A stretch of DNA of 64,000 nt. Source: Vreelandella zhaodongensis (GTDB lineage: Bacteria > Pseudomonadota > Gammaproteobacteria > Pseudomonadales > Halomonadaceae). Below, in pieces: positions 41,601 to 48,611 of this stretch; position 1 is the stretch's first letter; the number at the start of each line of letters is the position of its first letter. The stretch covers positions 1-64,000 of the forward strand of contig NZ_JACCDD010000002.1 of the NCBI RefSeq assembly GCF_013415115.1, in the 5' to 3' direction. Both the position numbers and the translations under genes were made by a program. Under the pieces are notes generated by a model, which was not told the DNA's origin, ran no database searches, and worked only from the letters and a program-made list of their open reading frames with translations.

Positions 41601-42160
41601 AAATAGTTATCAAGCGCCTTACTGAAGTACTTTGTCTGGTATTGCAAAGCCCCGATTAGCAAACGTGCCCTTAACTCATCATAACCAAACTTCAGCGATT
41701 TTTGGGCATATTCAAGCGCTTTAGAGTGCTGCCCAGCGCCCTGTAGCATTTCTGCCAAACGATACAGCGCTGGGCCATACTCAGGCTGAATGGCAACGGC
41801 TTCCAGTTGATACTTGATGGCTTGCTGCTCTTCTCCTTGCCGGTAATAGACAGCCGCAAGGCTAGTGAGCGTTAATGCATCCTCAGCGTTAAACTCGTAG
41901 GATCTCAAGAGTGGGTCTAATGCAGCAGAAACATCACCAGCTTCCAGCAACGCCGTACCAAGCGCTTTCCAGGCAAATGCACTTTCAGGATGGCGCTCTG
42001 TCATTTGCTGGGCCGCCTGCTGAGCTTGTGGCAGTTGCCTAGTGTTATAGAGTGCCATAAAAGCATCTACCTCTTTTCTAGGCACTCCTAAGGCAAGGCC
42101 ATGGCTTTTTCTTGACTGGGAAGACATATTTGTTTTCTGACGTGCTTTTTTCTTAGCCAT
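38666..42160 (-). CDS. Large TPR-GT41 (OGT/SPINDLY-like) glycosyltransferase fused to FkbM-like and methyltransferase-like regions
   Basis: 1164 residues. Layout: basic N-terminus (1-30); about six TPR units (35-245); a GT41 catalytic region (280-635) with His364 in DLSGHGDGS, PAPLCIKWVG and LDTWPYSGGLTTCEAMLMG (532-550); a middle part (~690-900) resembling a decayed FkbM methyltransferase (LDSIEGLSNVDMLVLDDLHD); and a C-terminal Rossmann-like methyltransferase region (1000-1164: FEFGAGGSTVWAVKEG, FDLILVDGRFRVACTMSAI). GT41 enzymes transfer GlcNAc-type sugars to Ser/Thr. The gene follows the two flagellin genes on the same strand, separated from fliC by a terminator, so flagellin is the likely acceptor. 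Base composition is visibly richer in A/T than its neighbours. AAAGAG precedes the ATG. Acceptor and sugar are inferred. Confidence 0.82.
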   Translation of the reverse strand: MAKKKARQKTNMSSQSRKSHGLALGVPRKEVDAFMALYNTRQLPQAQQAAQQMTERHPESAFAWKALGTALLEAGDVSAALDPLLRSYEFNAEDALTLTSLAAVYYRQGEEQQAIKYQLEAVAIQPEYGPALYRLAEMLQGAGQHSKALEYAQKSLKFGYDELRARLLIGALQYQTKYFSKALDNYLLLDKKFPRNPSVYNNLGNLYKDLGEYDKAARYYQKALSEKPDFVMAYSNIFFAKHYDPSVTQKEIIDFAKGWDDQFALLPLGASKVEKRADKFLRVGLISSGFRTHPVGQMIASALECSRSDIHFYAYSTNDVNDQITKKIRNACKQWKQVRHLSQEAIAEQIRNDDIDILIDLSGHGDGSCLQAISMRPAPLCIKWVGGLVNTMGLESIDYLLSDSIETPEGVDDQYTEKLIRLPDDYICYTPCAYAPNITSLPALKNRYITLGCLNNAAKISAQLLGEWAALMHQLPQSRLLLRGAQYESADFCQRIWDEMAQHGIEQERIMLEGPINHKDFIGTYQRIDIALDTWPYSGGLTTCEAMLMGVPVVTLPGPTFAGRHSATHLINAGLQELVTSSWDEYRQRVIELANDLPNLAVIRAGLRTILHYSPVCDAPRFASHFNNALRAIWVRHCEDKAPEALTFNKEGEMWFADEDELFELPEVSSEQPEDKGAFEWRFDEPITILDNAAVLPRHSDYPKWMASGKLAVISFDPACLLNKKVEALKEYGELHHYPHALLGDGQPATLYATLDAEKGSTLKRLPETQQPEQQREKCKVLAELPINTVALDSIEGLSNVDMLVLDDLHDAMKILEGGECSLKDTLLIQVKVAFQPTHERQPNLAELQHWMARHGFRFYCFNNEQHQCHFSESVPEELRQATELVSADAIFLPSYKRMVELSEDQRVKLAFLLHTVHSIKDMAYGLLALIDKTKADKYLLEDGVVKEKAYIKTGVPAAEKIEGSTEESPQELPLPDAPFMSANERSLFKKSLKKAKCYFEFGAGGSTVWAVKEGLTVKGVESDAKWVNALKNKLGEKCQVEAVDIGLTKEWGFPVSMQASDKFPAYSNAIHHHKNEFDLILVDGRFRVACTMSAIQHILTYSDNPSESRIFIHDFWNRPHYHVVLQFLESVEKVETAGLFKLSENISEEQLTSTWQEYFKQPQ

Positions 42161-42232
42161 GGTGCTCTTTGCCCGAACGAATCTATGAATAGTTTCTGAC
42201 CACTATACTTACTTCGTGCTTTCTACAAACGA

Positions 42233-42261
42233 TAAAAACCCGAGCCTAAGCCCGGGTTCTT
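42233..42261 (-). terminator. Terminator after the first flagellin gene
   Basis: Minus-strand stem AACCCG.../...CGGGTT with a 10-nt inner part, followed by TTTTTATC, 20-45 nt after the fliC stop. It separates fliC from the glycosyltransferase gene. Confidence 0.75.
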
Positions 42262-42277
42262 TAGGTTTAAAACTAAC

Positions 42278-43198
42278 TTACTGAAGCAGAGAAAGAACGC
42301 TCTGTGGGCTCTGGTTCGCCTGAGCCAGGATAGAGGTACCCGCCTGCTCAAGGATCTGCGCGCGAGTCAGGTTAGAAACCTCTACCGCGTAGTCTGCATC
42401 TTCAATCCGCGAACGGGCTGCTTGCAAATTCGTGGAGGTTGTCTGGATATTATCAAGGGCGGTTTCAAAACGGTTCTGCATCGCACCTAAGTTACTGCGC
42501 TGCTTATCGACTTCTGACAAACGTGCATCAAGAATTGCAAGTGCGTCACTATCGCCGCCGTCAGCAGACAGCACGTCGAAACCATTCGCAGCAACCGAGC
42601 GAGCTACGCCGCCAACGCTTGCGAGATCTCCTGCCGCAACAAAGCCACCGCCAGTAGTTGCTTGCATATTCCAGCCACCACCCGTTGCAGTACTACCATC
42701 TGCTTGAGCGCTACCGATTGTAATGGAAATAGTTTCGCCATCTTTAGCACCCACCTGGATACTGAAAGAAGTGTCGGTACCGGCCGCGAACAAGTCTCGT
42801 CCGTTGAACTGAGTCTGTTCAGTTACTCGGTCAATTTCAGCCAAACGCTCGTTGACTTCTTCCTGGATGGAGTCGATGTCCTGCGCGGTGTTGGTATCGT
42901 TTTGTGCTTGAACCGTCAGCTCACGGATACGCTGTAAGTTGTCGTTGATTTGGTCCAGTGAGCCTTCAGCGGTTTGCGCCAAAGAAATACCGTCGTTAGC
43001 ATTGCGCGACGCTTGGTTCAGGCCCGTCACGGTGCTGGTCATACGGTTAGCAATGGCTTGGCCAGCAGCATCGTCGGCAGCGTTGTTGATACGTAGACCG
43101 GAAGAAAGGCGCTCTTGTGCTTGCTGTAGCGAGCTTTGTGCGCCTTTCAGGTTGTTTTGGCCAATCAACGCTGTGATGTTGGTATTGATAACAGACAT
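42278..43198 (-). CDS. fliC: Flagellin (copy proximal to the glycosyltransferase)
   Basis: 306-residue flagellin, short compared with enterobacterial FliC because the outer D2/D3 domains are nearly absent. The N-terminal D0/D1 (1-~165; MSVINTNITALIGQNNLKGA) and C-terminal D1/D0 (~225-306; ending SPQSVLSLLQ) are canonical. A Gly/Ser/Thr-rich central segment (~168-222) is the only part that differs much from the second copy and is the candidate O-glycosylated surface. It has its own sigma-28-type promoter at 43265-43291. The ATG follows GGAG (TAGGAGATTCAC). Confidence 0.95.
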   Translation of the reverse strand: MSVINTNITALIGQNNLKGAQSSLQQAQERLSSGLRINNAADDAAGQAIANRMTSTVTGLNQASRNANDGISLAQTAEGSLDQINDNLQRIRELTVQAQNDTNTAQDIDSIQEEVNERLAEIDRVTEQTQFNGRDLFAAGTDTSFSIQVGAKDGETISITIGSAQADGSTATGGGWNMQATTGGGFVAAGDLASVGGVARSVAANGFDVLSADGGDSDALAILDARLSEVDKQRSNLGAMQNRFETALDNIQTTSTNLQAARSRIEDADYAVEVSNLTRAQILEQAGTSILAQANQSPQSVLSLLQ

Positions 43199-43264
43199 GT
43201 GAATCTCCTACATATGGTTACTGGCCTGATCGGCCTGCCTTACGGCTTGCTGCCGTTGTATTTA

Positions 43265-43291
43265 TTAACGGCAATTTGAGGAGATACTTAA
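43265..43291 (-). promoter_or_regulatory. fliC: Sigma-28 (FliA) promoter of the first flagellin gene
   Basis: Minus strand: TTAAGTAT (43284-43291), 11 nt, GCCGTTAA (43265-43272). This is 6/8 and 7/8 of the sigma-28 consensus TAAAGTTT-N11-GCCGATAA. The 5' UTR is about 60 nt and contains a small GC stem (ACGGC...GCCGT) shared with the other copy. Confidence 0.75.
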
Positions 43292-43355
43292 ATTTTTACG
43301 CTCTTTATTTGTAGTAAAATGTATCAGTTATCACTTTCCACCAAGGTTTCATTCC

Positions 43356-43526
43356 TTATGTGGCAGGCCGAACATAGGCTAACCGCCACTTCCCTTCTAA
43401 GAATGATACGTATTCACGTGTAAACCAGCGCTCGACAGATGCCCCAGCTATTTGAATGCCTAAGTTCATAGCACAATTACGGCACTGTTGATTATACCGC
43501 ACCAGTCTCAACGATCTGATTACCAT
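43356..43526 (-). CDS. Possible 56-codon ORF between the flagellin genes
   Basis: An ATG-to-TAA frame of 56 codons lies in the 424-bp space between the flagellin genes on the coding strand. It starts immediately after the U tract of the fliC2 terminator. The protein has CRNC near residue 15 and text such as ERWFTREYVSFLEGKWRLAY, which looks protein-like. There is no ribosome-binding site and no promoter seen, and length alone could arise by chance. I do not recognise a family; it could be a remnant of an inserted gene. Confidence 0.25.
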   Translation of the reverse strand: MVIRSLRLVRYNQQCRNCAMNLGIQIAGASVERWFTREYVSFLEGKWRLAYVRPAT

Positions 43527-43564
43527 AAAAAAATTCCGGTATCAGTGGGTACTGATACCGGAAC
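43526..43564 (-). terminator. Terminator after the second flagellin gene
   Basis: Perfect 13-bp stem TTCCGGTATCAGT / ACTGATACCGGAA with a 4-nt loop, followed on the minus strand by seven T residues, 60 nt past the fliC2 stop. Very strong. Confidence 0.93.
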
Positions 43565-43622
43565 ATTGAACCACCAGATAATGGATAAAAACCTTACCTA
43601 TCTGGCTTGACCTAGATTTGGC

Positions 43623-44516
43623 TTACTGGAGCAGGGAAAGCACGCTTTGCGGGCTCTGGTTAGCCTGGGCCAGAATAGAGGTACCCGCCTGCTCAAGGAT
43701 CTGGGCGCGAGTCAGGTTGGAAACCTCAACGGCATAGTCAGCGTCTTCAATACGTGAACGAGCTGCCTGTAAGTTCGTAGAAGTCGTTTGAATGTTGTCT
43801 AGTGCAGTTTCAAAGCGGTTCTGCATGGCACCCAGGTTGCTGCGCTCTTTATCAACCGTTGATAAACGCTCATCCAGAATCGCCAATGCGTCCTCTTGAA
43901 GAACATCAAAACCTGCAGAGCTAACACCACGGGTATCGCCAGCGGCAAGATTACCCTGCGTACCAGCGGCCAAGTCAGTGAGCATATTCCAGCCGCCAGC
44001 AGCAGTAGAGTTGCCTGAACCACTCGCTCCGCCAATGCTAATTGAAATAGTTTCGCCATCTTTAGCACCCACCTGGATACTGAAAGAAGTGTCGGTACCG
44101 GCCGCGAACAAGTCTCGTCCGTTGAACTGAGTCTGTTCAGTTACTCGGTCAATTTCAGCCAAACGCTCGTTGACTTCTTCCTGGATGGAGTCGATATCCT
44201 GTGCGGTGTTGGTATCGTTTTGTGCTTGAACCGTCAGCTCACGGATACGCTGTAAGTTGTCGTTGATTTGGTCCAGTGAGCCTTCAGCGGTTTGCGCCAA
44301 AGAAATACCGTCGTTAGCGTTTCGTGATGCCTGGTTCAGGCCCGTTACGGTGCTGGTCATGCGGTTAGCGATTGCTTGACCAGCAGCATCGTCAGCGGCA
44401 CTGTTAATACGCAGGCCGGAAGAAAGACGCTCTTGTGCTTGCTGTAAAGAACTTTGCGCGCCTTTCAGGTTGTTCTGGCCAATCAACGCTGTGATGTTGG
44501 TATTGATAACAGACAT
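43623..44516 (-). CDS. fliC2: Flagellin (second, tandem copy)
   Basis: 297-residue flagellin. The first ~160 residues match the other copy except residue 39 (Ser here, Asn there) plus a Thr/Ser change near residue 158; the C-terminal ~75 residues are almost identical too. Only the central Gly/Ser/Thr/Ala-rich segment (~160-220) differs. It has its own sigma-28 promoter and a strong terminator, so the two flagellins are separate transcription units and can be expressed at different levels. Confidence 0.95.
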   Translation of the reverse strand: MSVINTNITALIGQNNLKGAQSSLQQAQERLSSGLRINSAADDAAGQAIANRMTSTVTGLNQASRNANDGISLAQTAEGSLDQINDNLQRIRELTVQAQNDTNTAQDIDSIQEEVNERLAEIDRVTEQTQFNGRDLFAAGTDTSFSIQVGAKDGETISISIGGASGSGNSTAAGGWNMLTDLAAGTQGNLAAGDTRGVSSAGFDVLQEDALAILDERLSTVDKERSNLGAMQNRFETALDNIQTTSTNLQAARSRIEDADYAVEVSNLTRAQILEQAGTSILAQANQSPQSVLSLLQ

Positions 44517-44583
44517 GTGAATCTCCTACATATAGTTACTGGCCTAGTCGGCCTGCCTGACGGCATGCTGCCGTTGTTATTAA

Positions 44584-44610
44584 TTAACGGCAGGTAGGGG
44601 AAATACTTAA
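44584..44610 (-). promoter_or_regulatory. fliC2: Sigma-28 (FliA) promoter of the second flagellin gene
   Basis: Minus strand: TTAAGTAT (44603-44610), 11 nt, GCCGTTAA (44584-44591). The boxes are the same as at the other flagellin gene, although the spacers differ. Confidence 0.75.
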
Positions 44611-44715
44611 ATTTTTTCACTCTCGCTTTTGTAACTAAATGTATCAACCCTCATATCTGTTACTGATCGCTCTTTTTACTCGCCATAGGCTGGTGCTCAC
44701 TTCATAAGCCCCATT

Positions 44716-44749
44716 AAAAAGCCCCTAACCTGCACAGGTAGGGGCTAAC
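44716..44749 (-). terminator. fliD1 terminator
   Basis: Stem AGCCCCTACCTG / CAGGTTAGGGGCT (one bulged base) followed on the minus strand by TTTTTAATG, 25-58 nt after the fliD1 stop. Confidence 0.85.
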
Positions 44750-44773
44750 CAGAAGGCCAAGCTAAAAAATGGG

Positions 44774-46180
44774 TTATTTACGATTTGCCATCTGGGAATT
44801 CATCATATCCAGCTGCTGGAACAAATAGCCGCTGGTGGAGTTCATTTGCGACATCATCATATCCAGCTGCGTGAACTGCTTACGATAGCGCTCAACCGTA
44901 CGCTCAATGGAGGTTTCCATTCGCTCAAAGCGGCTATCTAATGACTCTACACGCCCTTCAGCACTTCGTTTGGCACTACCCAAGGCGCCGTTTTCGCTTA
45001 ACACCCTATCCAGCACTTCGCTTACCTGCCCGCCCATACCTGCTTTGTCACTATCACCCGCAAAAAAGGCGGCCACGGCATCTTGATTGTTCGCCACAGC
45101 ATCACTCATTTTGGTTGAATCAAGCTCAAGGGTGCCATCTTTTTTAAGCTCAATACCGATGTCGGATAGGCGAGAGATATCACCGCCGGGTACATTACCT
45201 ACTAATGCCGAGCGCAACTGGGATTCAATAGAACGCACTGCACGATCACCAATCAAACCACCTGCTGCATCGCCACCACCATTGAAAGCCGTTAGCTCAC
45301 CGATTTTAGCTTTCAGATCATTGTAGCCTTTTACAAAGCCTTCAACGGCTTCACGCACGGCCAACGTATTTCGAGCGACAACTACGGTATTCGGGCTATC
45401 CGCTTCGGTCACCTTTTCTAAATTTAGTGTCACGCCAGCGATGGCACCTTGGACGCTATTAGTTTCACTGGTGATGGCAATCCCATTGACTTTTAACTTG
45501 GCATTGCGACCTTCATAAGCGGTGTCTGGATCAGAGGCAAGTGCAACTCCCCCCGCAAGCCCCGTGAAGTCCATGCCATTGATCGACCCTTCTTCTCCGG
45601 TCGTCGCGGAGTTAAGCGCCAATCGATACCCGCTGCCATCGTTAACGATAGAAGCATTAACTTTTGGACCATCTTCAAAGTCAAAGTCGTTAATCTGGTC
45701 GCGGATATCTTCGAGAGAGCTGCCTTCTGTCAGCGCGATAGTTCGCGTAATGTCATTATTATCAGCATCTTTTCCAAAGGTTAATGTCAGGCTTGCACCG
45801 GCTTCTGTTAGCCCTTGGGTAAGCGCATTATCCCCTTGGATGCTATTAGTGGCTAAGCTTCCTGCGCGGGCAAGTTGTGTTACCTCAACATCATAACGCC
45901 CTGCCGTTGCTTCGCTGCTGGCTGTCGCCTTTATAGCATTGCCACCGCGTATTTCAGTAGACAAACTCTGATAAAGCTTGGGATCGTTCAGCTTGTTAAC
46001 CGAGGTCTGAAACTGAGACATCGCACTTTTCAGCTGGCCGTACCCAGAAATTTTTGCTTCTTGCTGTGTTTTTTGCTGAGTGATAGGCACTAGCTTTTGG
46101 CGCTCTGCGCCGCGTAGCTGCTCCAACAGGCCAGTAAGATCCAGCCCTGATCCAACGCCAAGAGAGGTGATCGTAGCCAT
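44774..46180 (-). CDS. fliD: Flagellar filament cap protein FliD (copy 1)
   Basis: 468-residue filament cap (HAP2). N-terminal FliD domain (ITSLGVGSGLDLTGLLEQLR...), central head region, and C-terminal domain ending in the coiled-coil RYRKQFTQLDMMMSQMNSTSGYLFQQL. It assembles as a cap at the filament tip and folds incoming flagellin. A strong sigma-28 promoter precedes it. A second FliD lies immediately upstream. Confidence 0.93.
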   Translation of the reverse strand: MATITSLGVGSGLDLTGLLEQLRGAERQKLVPITQQKTQQEAKISGYGQLKSAMSQFQTSVNKLNDPKLYQSLSTEIRGGNAIKATASSEATAGRYDVEVTQLARAGSLATNSIQGDNALTQGLTEAGASLTLTFGKDADNNDITRTIALTEGSSLEDIRDQINDFDFEDGPKVNASIVNDGSGYRLALNSATTGEEGSINGMDFTGLAGGVALASDPDTAYEGRNAKLKVNGIAITSETNSVQGAIAGVTLNLEKVTEADSPNTVVVARNTLAVREAVEGFVKGYNDLKAKIGELTAFNGGGDAAGGLIGDRAVRSIESQLRSALVGNVPGGDISRLSDIGIELKKDGTLELDSTKMSDAVANNQDAVAAFFAGDSDKAGMGGQVSEVLDRVLSENGALGSAKRSAEGRVESLDSRFERMETSIERTVERYRKQFTQLDMMMSQMNSTSGYLFQQLDMMNSQMANRK

Positions 46181-46225
46181 TGGCTCAGTTCCTTGTATAT
46201 TTAGTTGATGATGCTTGTATTGAGC

Positions 46226-46252
46226 ATATCGGCTAAAAAGGGGGCAACTTTA
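46226..46252 (-). promoter_or_regulatory. fliD: Sigma-28 promoter of fliD copy 1
   Basis: Minus strand: TAAAGTTG (46245-46252), 11 nt, GCCGATAT (46226-46233). 7/8 and 7/8 matches to the consensus, the best of the four in this region. Confidence 0.82.
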
Positions 46253-46276
46253 GCGCTTATTCTCCCGATCAGACAT

Positions 46277-46296
46277 AAAAAAACACCACGTTAGTG
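46277..46296 (-). terminator. Weak terminator after fliD copy 2
   Basis: A short 5-bp stem CACTA/TGGTG (one G-T pair) with an ACG loop followed on the minus strand by seven T residues, about 50 nt past the fliD2 stop. Confidence 0.4.
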
Positions 46297-46345
46297 AAAC
46301 TTGGCCTCTTTTAAACACCAAGCCAACTGTATGATTTTGTTTTTA

Positions 46346-47704
46346 TTAGCTTTGTGTTTGTTGCTGATTCAGGCCTGCCAGCTGCTGTGTCAAATAATTA
46401 CTGGTAGAGTTCATTTGGGACATCAATGTGTCCAATTGAGCGAACTGAGTACGATACCGCTCCACCGTCTCCTCAATACGAACCTCGGTGCGAGAGAGCC
46501 GATCACCAAAAGACTCTACTCGACGCTCTGACCCACTGATAGCATTTTGCACGGCTCCAGAATCATTCAGCATCTGTCCAATAGCCTCATTAACCTGCCC
46601 CGCCATACCACTTTTGCTATCAGACCCTGCAAAGAAATTCGCTAAATCATCAGGCTGGTTGGCAATTGCGCTGTCTAACACGCTTTCGTCAAGCGACAAT
46701 GTCCCGTCTACTTGTAGCGAAATGCCCACATCTGAAAGGACTTGTAAGTCTCCCCCATCCACCATGCCGCTAAGTACACCACGCAGCGAAGATTCAACAG
46801 CACGAGTAGCACTGTCGCCATTAAGTTGCCCCGCTTGGCCACTTGCAGCATCAAAGGCTGTCAAATCACCAATGGTCCCTTTCAGCGTATTAAATGCCTC
46901 AACAAACGCCTTCACTCCTTCACTGATGGCCTGACTGTCCTGGGCGACGGTAATGGTATTGGATGTATTCGCTTCGTTTAGATCTAATGTTACGCCCTGA
47001 ATGGCTCCTTCTATCTGGTTCGATGAGCTGACAATATCGATACCATTCACGTTGACGAGCGCATCTTGGCCTGCTTGCACCACCTGAGTATCACTGGTGA
47101 CGACGCCATCGGCTAAAATATCGCTAAAATTCGTGCTTTGAATACTGGCATCTGCCCCTGTTTCCGTTGCGTTAACAGACAACCGATACCCTTCGCCATC
47201 GTTGATAATAGAGGCATTCAAGCGGCCATCACTTTCGGCGTTAATCGCATCACGAATATTTTCGAGTGAACTCCCCTCTGCAATAGCGATGGAATCCATT
47301 TCGCCATCTGAAAATGCAAATACCAGTTCAGTGTCACCGTCAATAATCGCTTCATCTGGTGCTGCCACACGTTCAGTTGCAAGGCTACCTGCTGTTGCTA
47401 GTCGCTCTACAGCGACGTCATATTGGCCAGGTTGTGCATCGTTACTAGTGACCGCACGAACACCGTCGCCATCAACAGAGGTGGTTAAGCTTTCATAAAG
47501 CTCAGCGTTATTAAGAGCAGACGCCGCCGTTTGCAGCTGTGATAGACCACCTTTCAACTGCCCATATGCGGATATTTTTGCTTGCTCAGATTCAACCTGT
47601 TGCTGAATCGGCACCAGCTTTTGCTGCTCTGCTTCACGAAGTTGATCTAGTAAGCCTGTGAGATCCAAGCCAGAGCCAACGCCAAGTGATGTAATAGAAG
47701 CCAT
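46346..47704 (-). CDS. fliD2: Flagellar filament cap protein FliD (copy 2)
   Basis: 452-residue FliD paralogue. The ends resemble copy 1 (MASITSLGVGSGLDLTGLLD; RYRTQFAQLDTLMSQMNSTS) while the central head domain is strongly diverged and acidic. The start at 47704 is chosen to match copy 1; an ATG three codons earlier is closer to the AAAGG site. Two caps beside two flagellins suggest paired duplication, possibly matched cap-filament sets. Confidence 0.92.
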   Translation of the reverse strand: MASITSLGVGSGLDLTGLLDQLREAEQQKLVPIQQQVESEQAKISAYGQLKGGLSQLQTAASALNNAELYESLTTSVDGDGVRAVTSNDAQPGQYDVAVERLATAGSLATERVAAPDEAIIDGDTELVFAFSDGEMDSIAIAEGSSLENIRDAINAESDGRLNASIINDGEGYRLSVNATETGADASIQSTNFSDILADGVVTSDTQVVQAGQDALVNVNGIDIVSSSNQIEGAIQGVTLDLNEANTSNTITVAQDSQAISEGVKAFVEAFNTLKGTIGDLTAFDAASGQAGQLNGDSATRAVESSLRGVLSGMVDGGDLQVLSDVGISLQVDGTLSLDESVLDSAIANQPDDLANFFAGSDSKSGMAGQVNEAIGQMLNDSGAVQNAISGSERRVESFGDRLSRTEVRIEETVERYRTQFAQLDTLMSQMNSTSNYLTQQLAGLNQQQTQS

Positions 47705-47746
47705 AAAACACATGCCTTTTCTAAATATATGCTGCCACGCTTGTCC

Positions 47747-47845
47747 CTACTTCACATTACCGGTCACATATGAATCGGTGCGCAACACGAGTTTTCTGAT
47801 GTCCTCACCTTTAGGTGTCGGCCAGGTAAGCTTTAACTTGAACAT
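47747..47845 (-). CDS. Possible 32-codon ORF upstream of fliD2
   Basis: ATG to TAG, 32 codons, with GGAG and AGAG in the 15 nt upstream. The predicted peptide (KLKLTWPTPKGEDIRKLVLR in the middle) looks protein-like but I recognise no family; it may be the truncated start of a lost gene. It overlaps the candidate sigma-28 promoter of fliD2, and both interpretations may not hold together. Confidence 0.3.
   Translation of the reverse strand: MFKLKLTWPTPKGEDIRKLVLRTDSYVTGNVK
47815..47841 (-). promoter_or_regulatory. fliD2: Candidate sigma-28 promoter of fliD copy 2
   Basis: Minus strand: TCAAGTTA (47834-47841), 11 nt, GCCGACAC (47815-47822). 6/8 and 6/8 matches with correct spacing. The UTR would be ~105 nt. 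The rest of the 418-bp gap up to 48123 holds a near-palindrome (AGCAAATTTTGCT near 47911) and the promoter described next. Confidence 0.42.
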
Positions 47846-48048
47846 AACACTCTTTCTCCATCATTGACGTAACGGTAAGTAACAATTGACAGTGCCAGAA
47901 TATTCATCCAGCAAATTTTGCTAGCGAATCGATTCCGCCTTTTCTGCTTGGCGGGCTTGGGTTATATCGACTACCCAACGAGACGTACCACTATTTACGG
48001 TATAGCGACTCAATTAGGCTGAGACGCTGCCGCGCCAAAACATAGACC

Positions 48049-48077
48049 TTGGTCTAACAGGGCTATTGCTTTATAAT
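48049..48077 (+). promoter_or_regulatory. Sigma-70 promoter of the 109-residue gene
   Basis: -35 TTGGTC (48049-48054), 17-nt spacer, perfect -10 TATAAT (48072-48077). Transcription would begin about 48084, which rules out the upstream ATG at 48076 as the start of the next gene. Confidence 0.6.
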
Positions 48078-48123
48078 GCACTGCAACAAGCCGATTCTGG
48101 CACTGTTTGCAGGAGAACGACTT

Positions 48124-48453
48124 ATGCCTTCCGAGGTGTCACACCCCGCATCCAACGTAGCGTCTGCCGCCTACCATGTGCAGCGCAGCCTACGCCACTG
48201 CCTCTCTACCGTTGCCGAGCTGCTTTACGATAATGGCCATGTGCTCGAAACCATTACTCTGCCTCAGCGCGGCCTTGCCCAGCGCGAGTTGGCTCATTTG
48301 AATAGCCACTGTTCCAGTTGGAAAACTTGCCAGCAGGTGCTTGAAGAGAGCGGCGCCGCTGAATTTAACGACTATGGCCGCTTTGTACTGACGGCCATGG
48401 GGCGGGAGCTGATGTTTGATATGTTTGGCCAAGGCGCCGCTGACTGCGCGTAA
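48124..48453 (+). CDS. Conserved-looking hypothetical protein, 109 residues
   Basis: Soluble, no signal peptide or membrane helix. It begins MPSEVSHPASNVASAAYHVQ and has two cysteines close together (HCSSWKTC) plus one at the C-terminus. AGGAG lies 8-9 nt before the ATG, and a TATAAT promoter and a strong terminator frame it as a single-gene unit, which supports reality. I do not recognise the family. Confidence 0.72.
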   Translation: MPSEVSHPASNVASAAYHVQRSLRHCLSTVAELLYDNGHVLETITLPQRGLAQRELAHLNSHCSSWKTCQQVLEESGAAEFNDYGRFVLTAMGRELMFDMFGQGAADCA

Positions 48454-48478
48454 ACGCGTTGGCCTCGCCCTGGAAACC

Positions 48479-48520
48479 AAAACGCCCCCACAACCTAAGG
48501 TTGTGGGGGCGTTTTTTTTC
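48479..48520 (+). terminator. Strong terminator
   Basis: Stem AACGCCCCCACAACC / GGTTGTGGGGGCGTT with a short loop and eight T residues after it. The A run before it and the small minus-strand gene beyond suggest it serves both sides. Confidence 0.93.
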
Positions 48521-48536
48521 TATTGGCGTGTTGAAC

Positions 48537-48611
48537 TTAGCGCAGTCCGAGCAACGAAAGAATAAACAGCACAACAACGATAAGACCAATAATGTAGATA
48601 ATGTTACGCAT
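48537..48611 (-). CDS. 24-residue single-helix membrane peptide
   Basis: ATG to TAA with AAGGAG 7 nt upstream, an excellent ribosome site. The peptide begins MRNIIYIIGLIVVV and ends SLLGLR: one hydrophobic helix with a basic residue at each end, a positive N-terminus and no signal cleavage site. It sits just before the bidirectional terminator at 48479-48520, giving a complete small transcription unit. Similar tiny membrane proteins are common in proteobacteria, often tied to envelope stress; the role of this one is unknown. Confidence 0.65.
   Translation of the reverse strand: MRNIIYIIGLIVVVLFILSLLGLR

Noticed and set aside
48076..48123. Earlier ATG for the 109-residue protein
   Set aside because: It coincides with the -10 box TATAAT; the later ATG has AGGAG.
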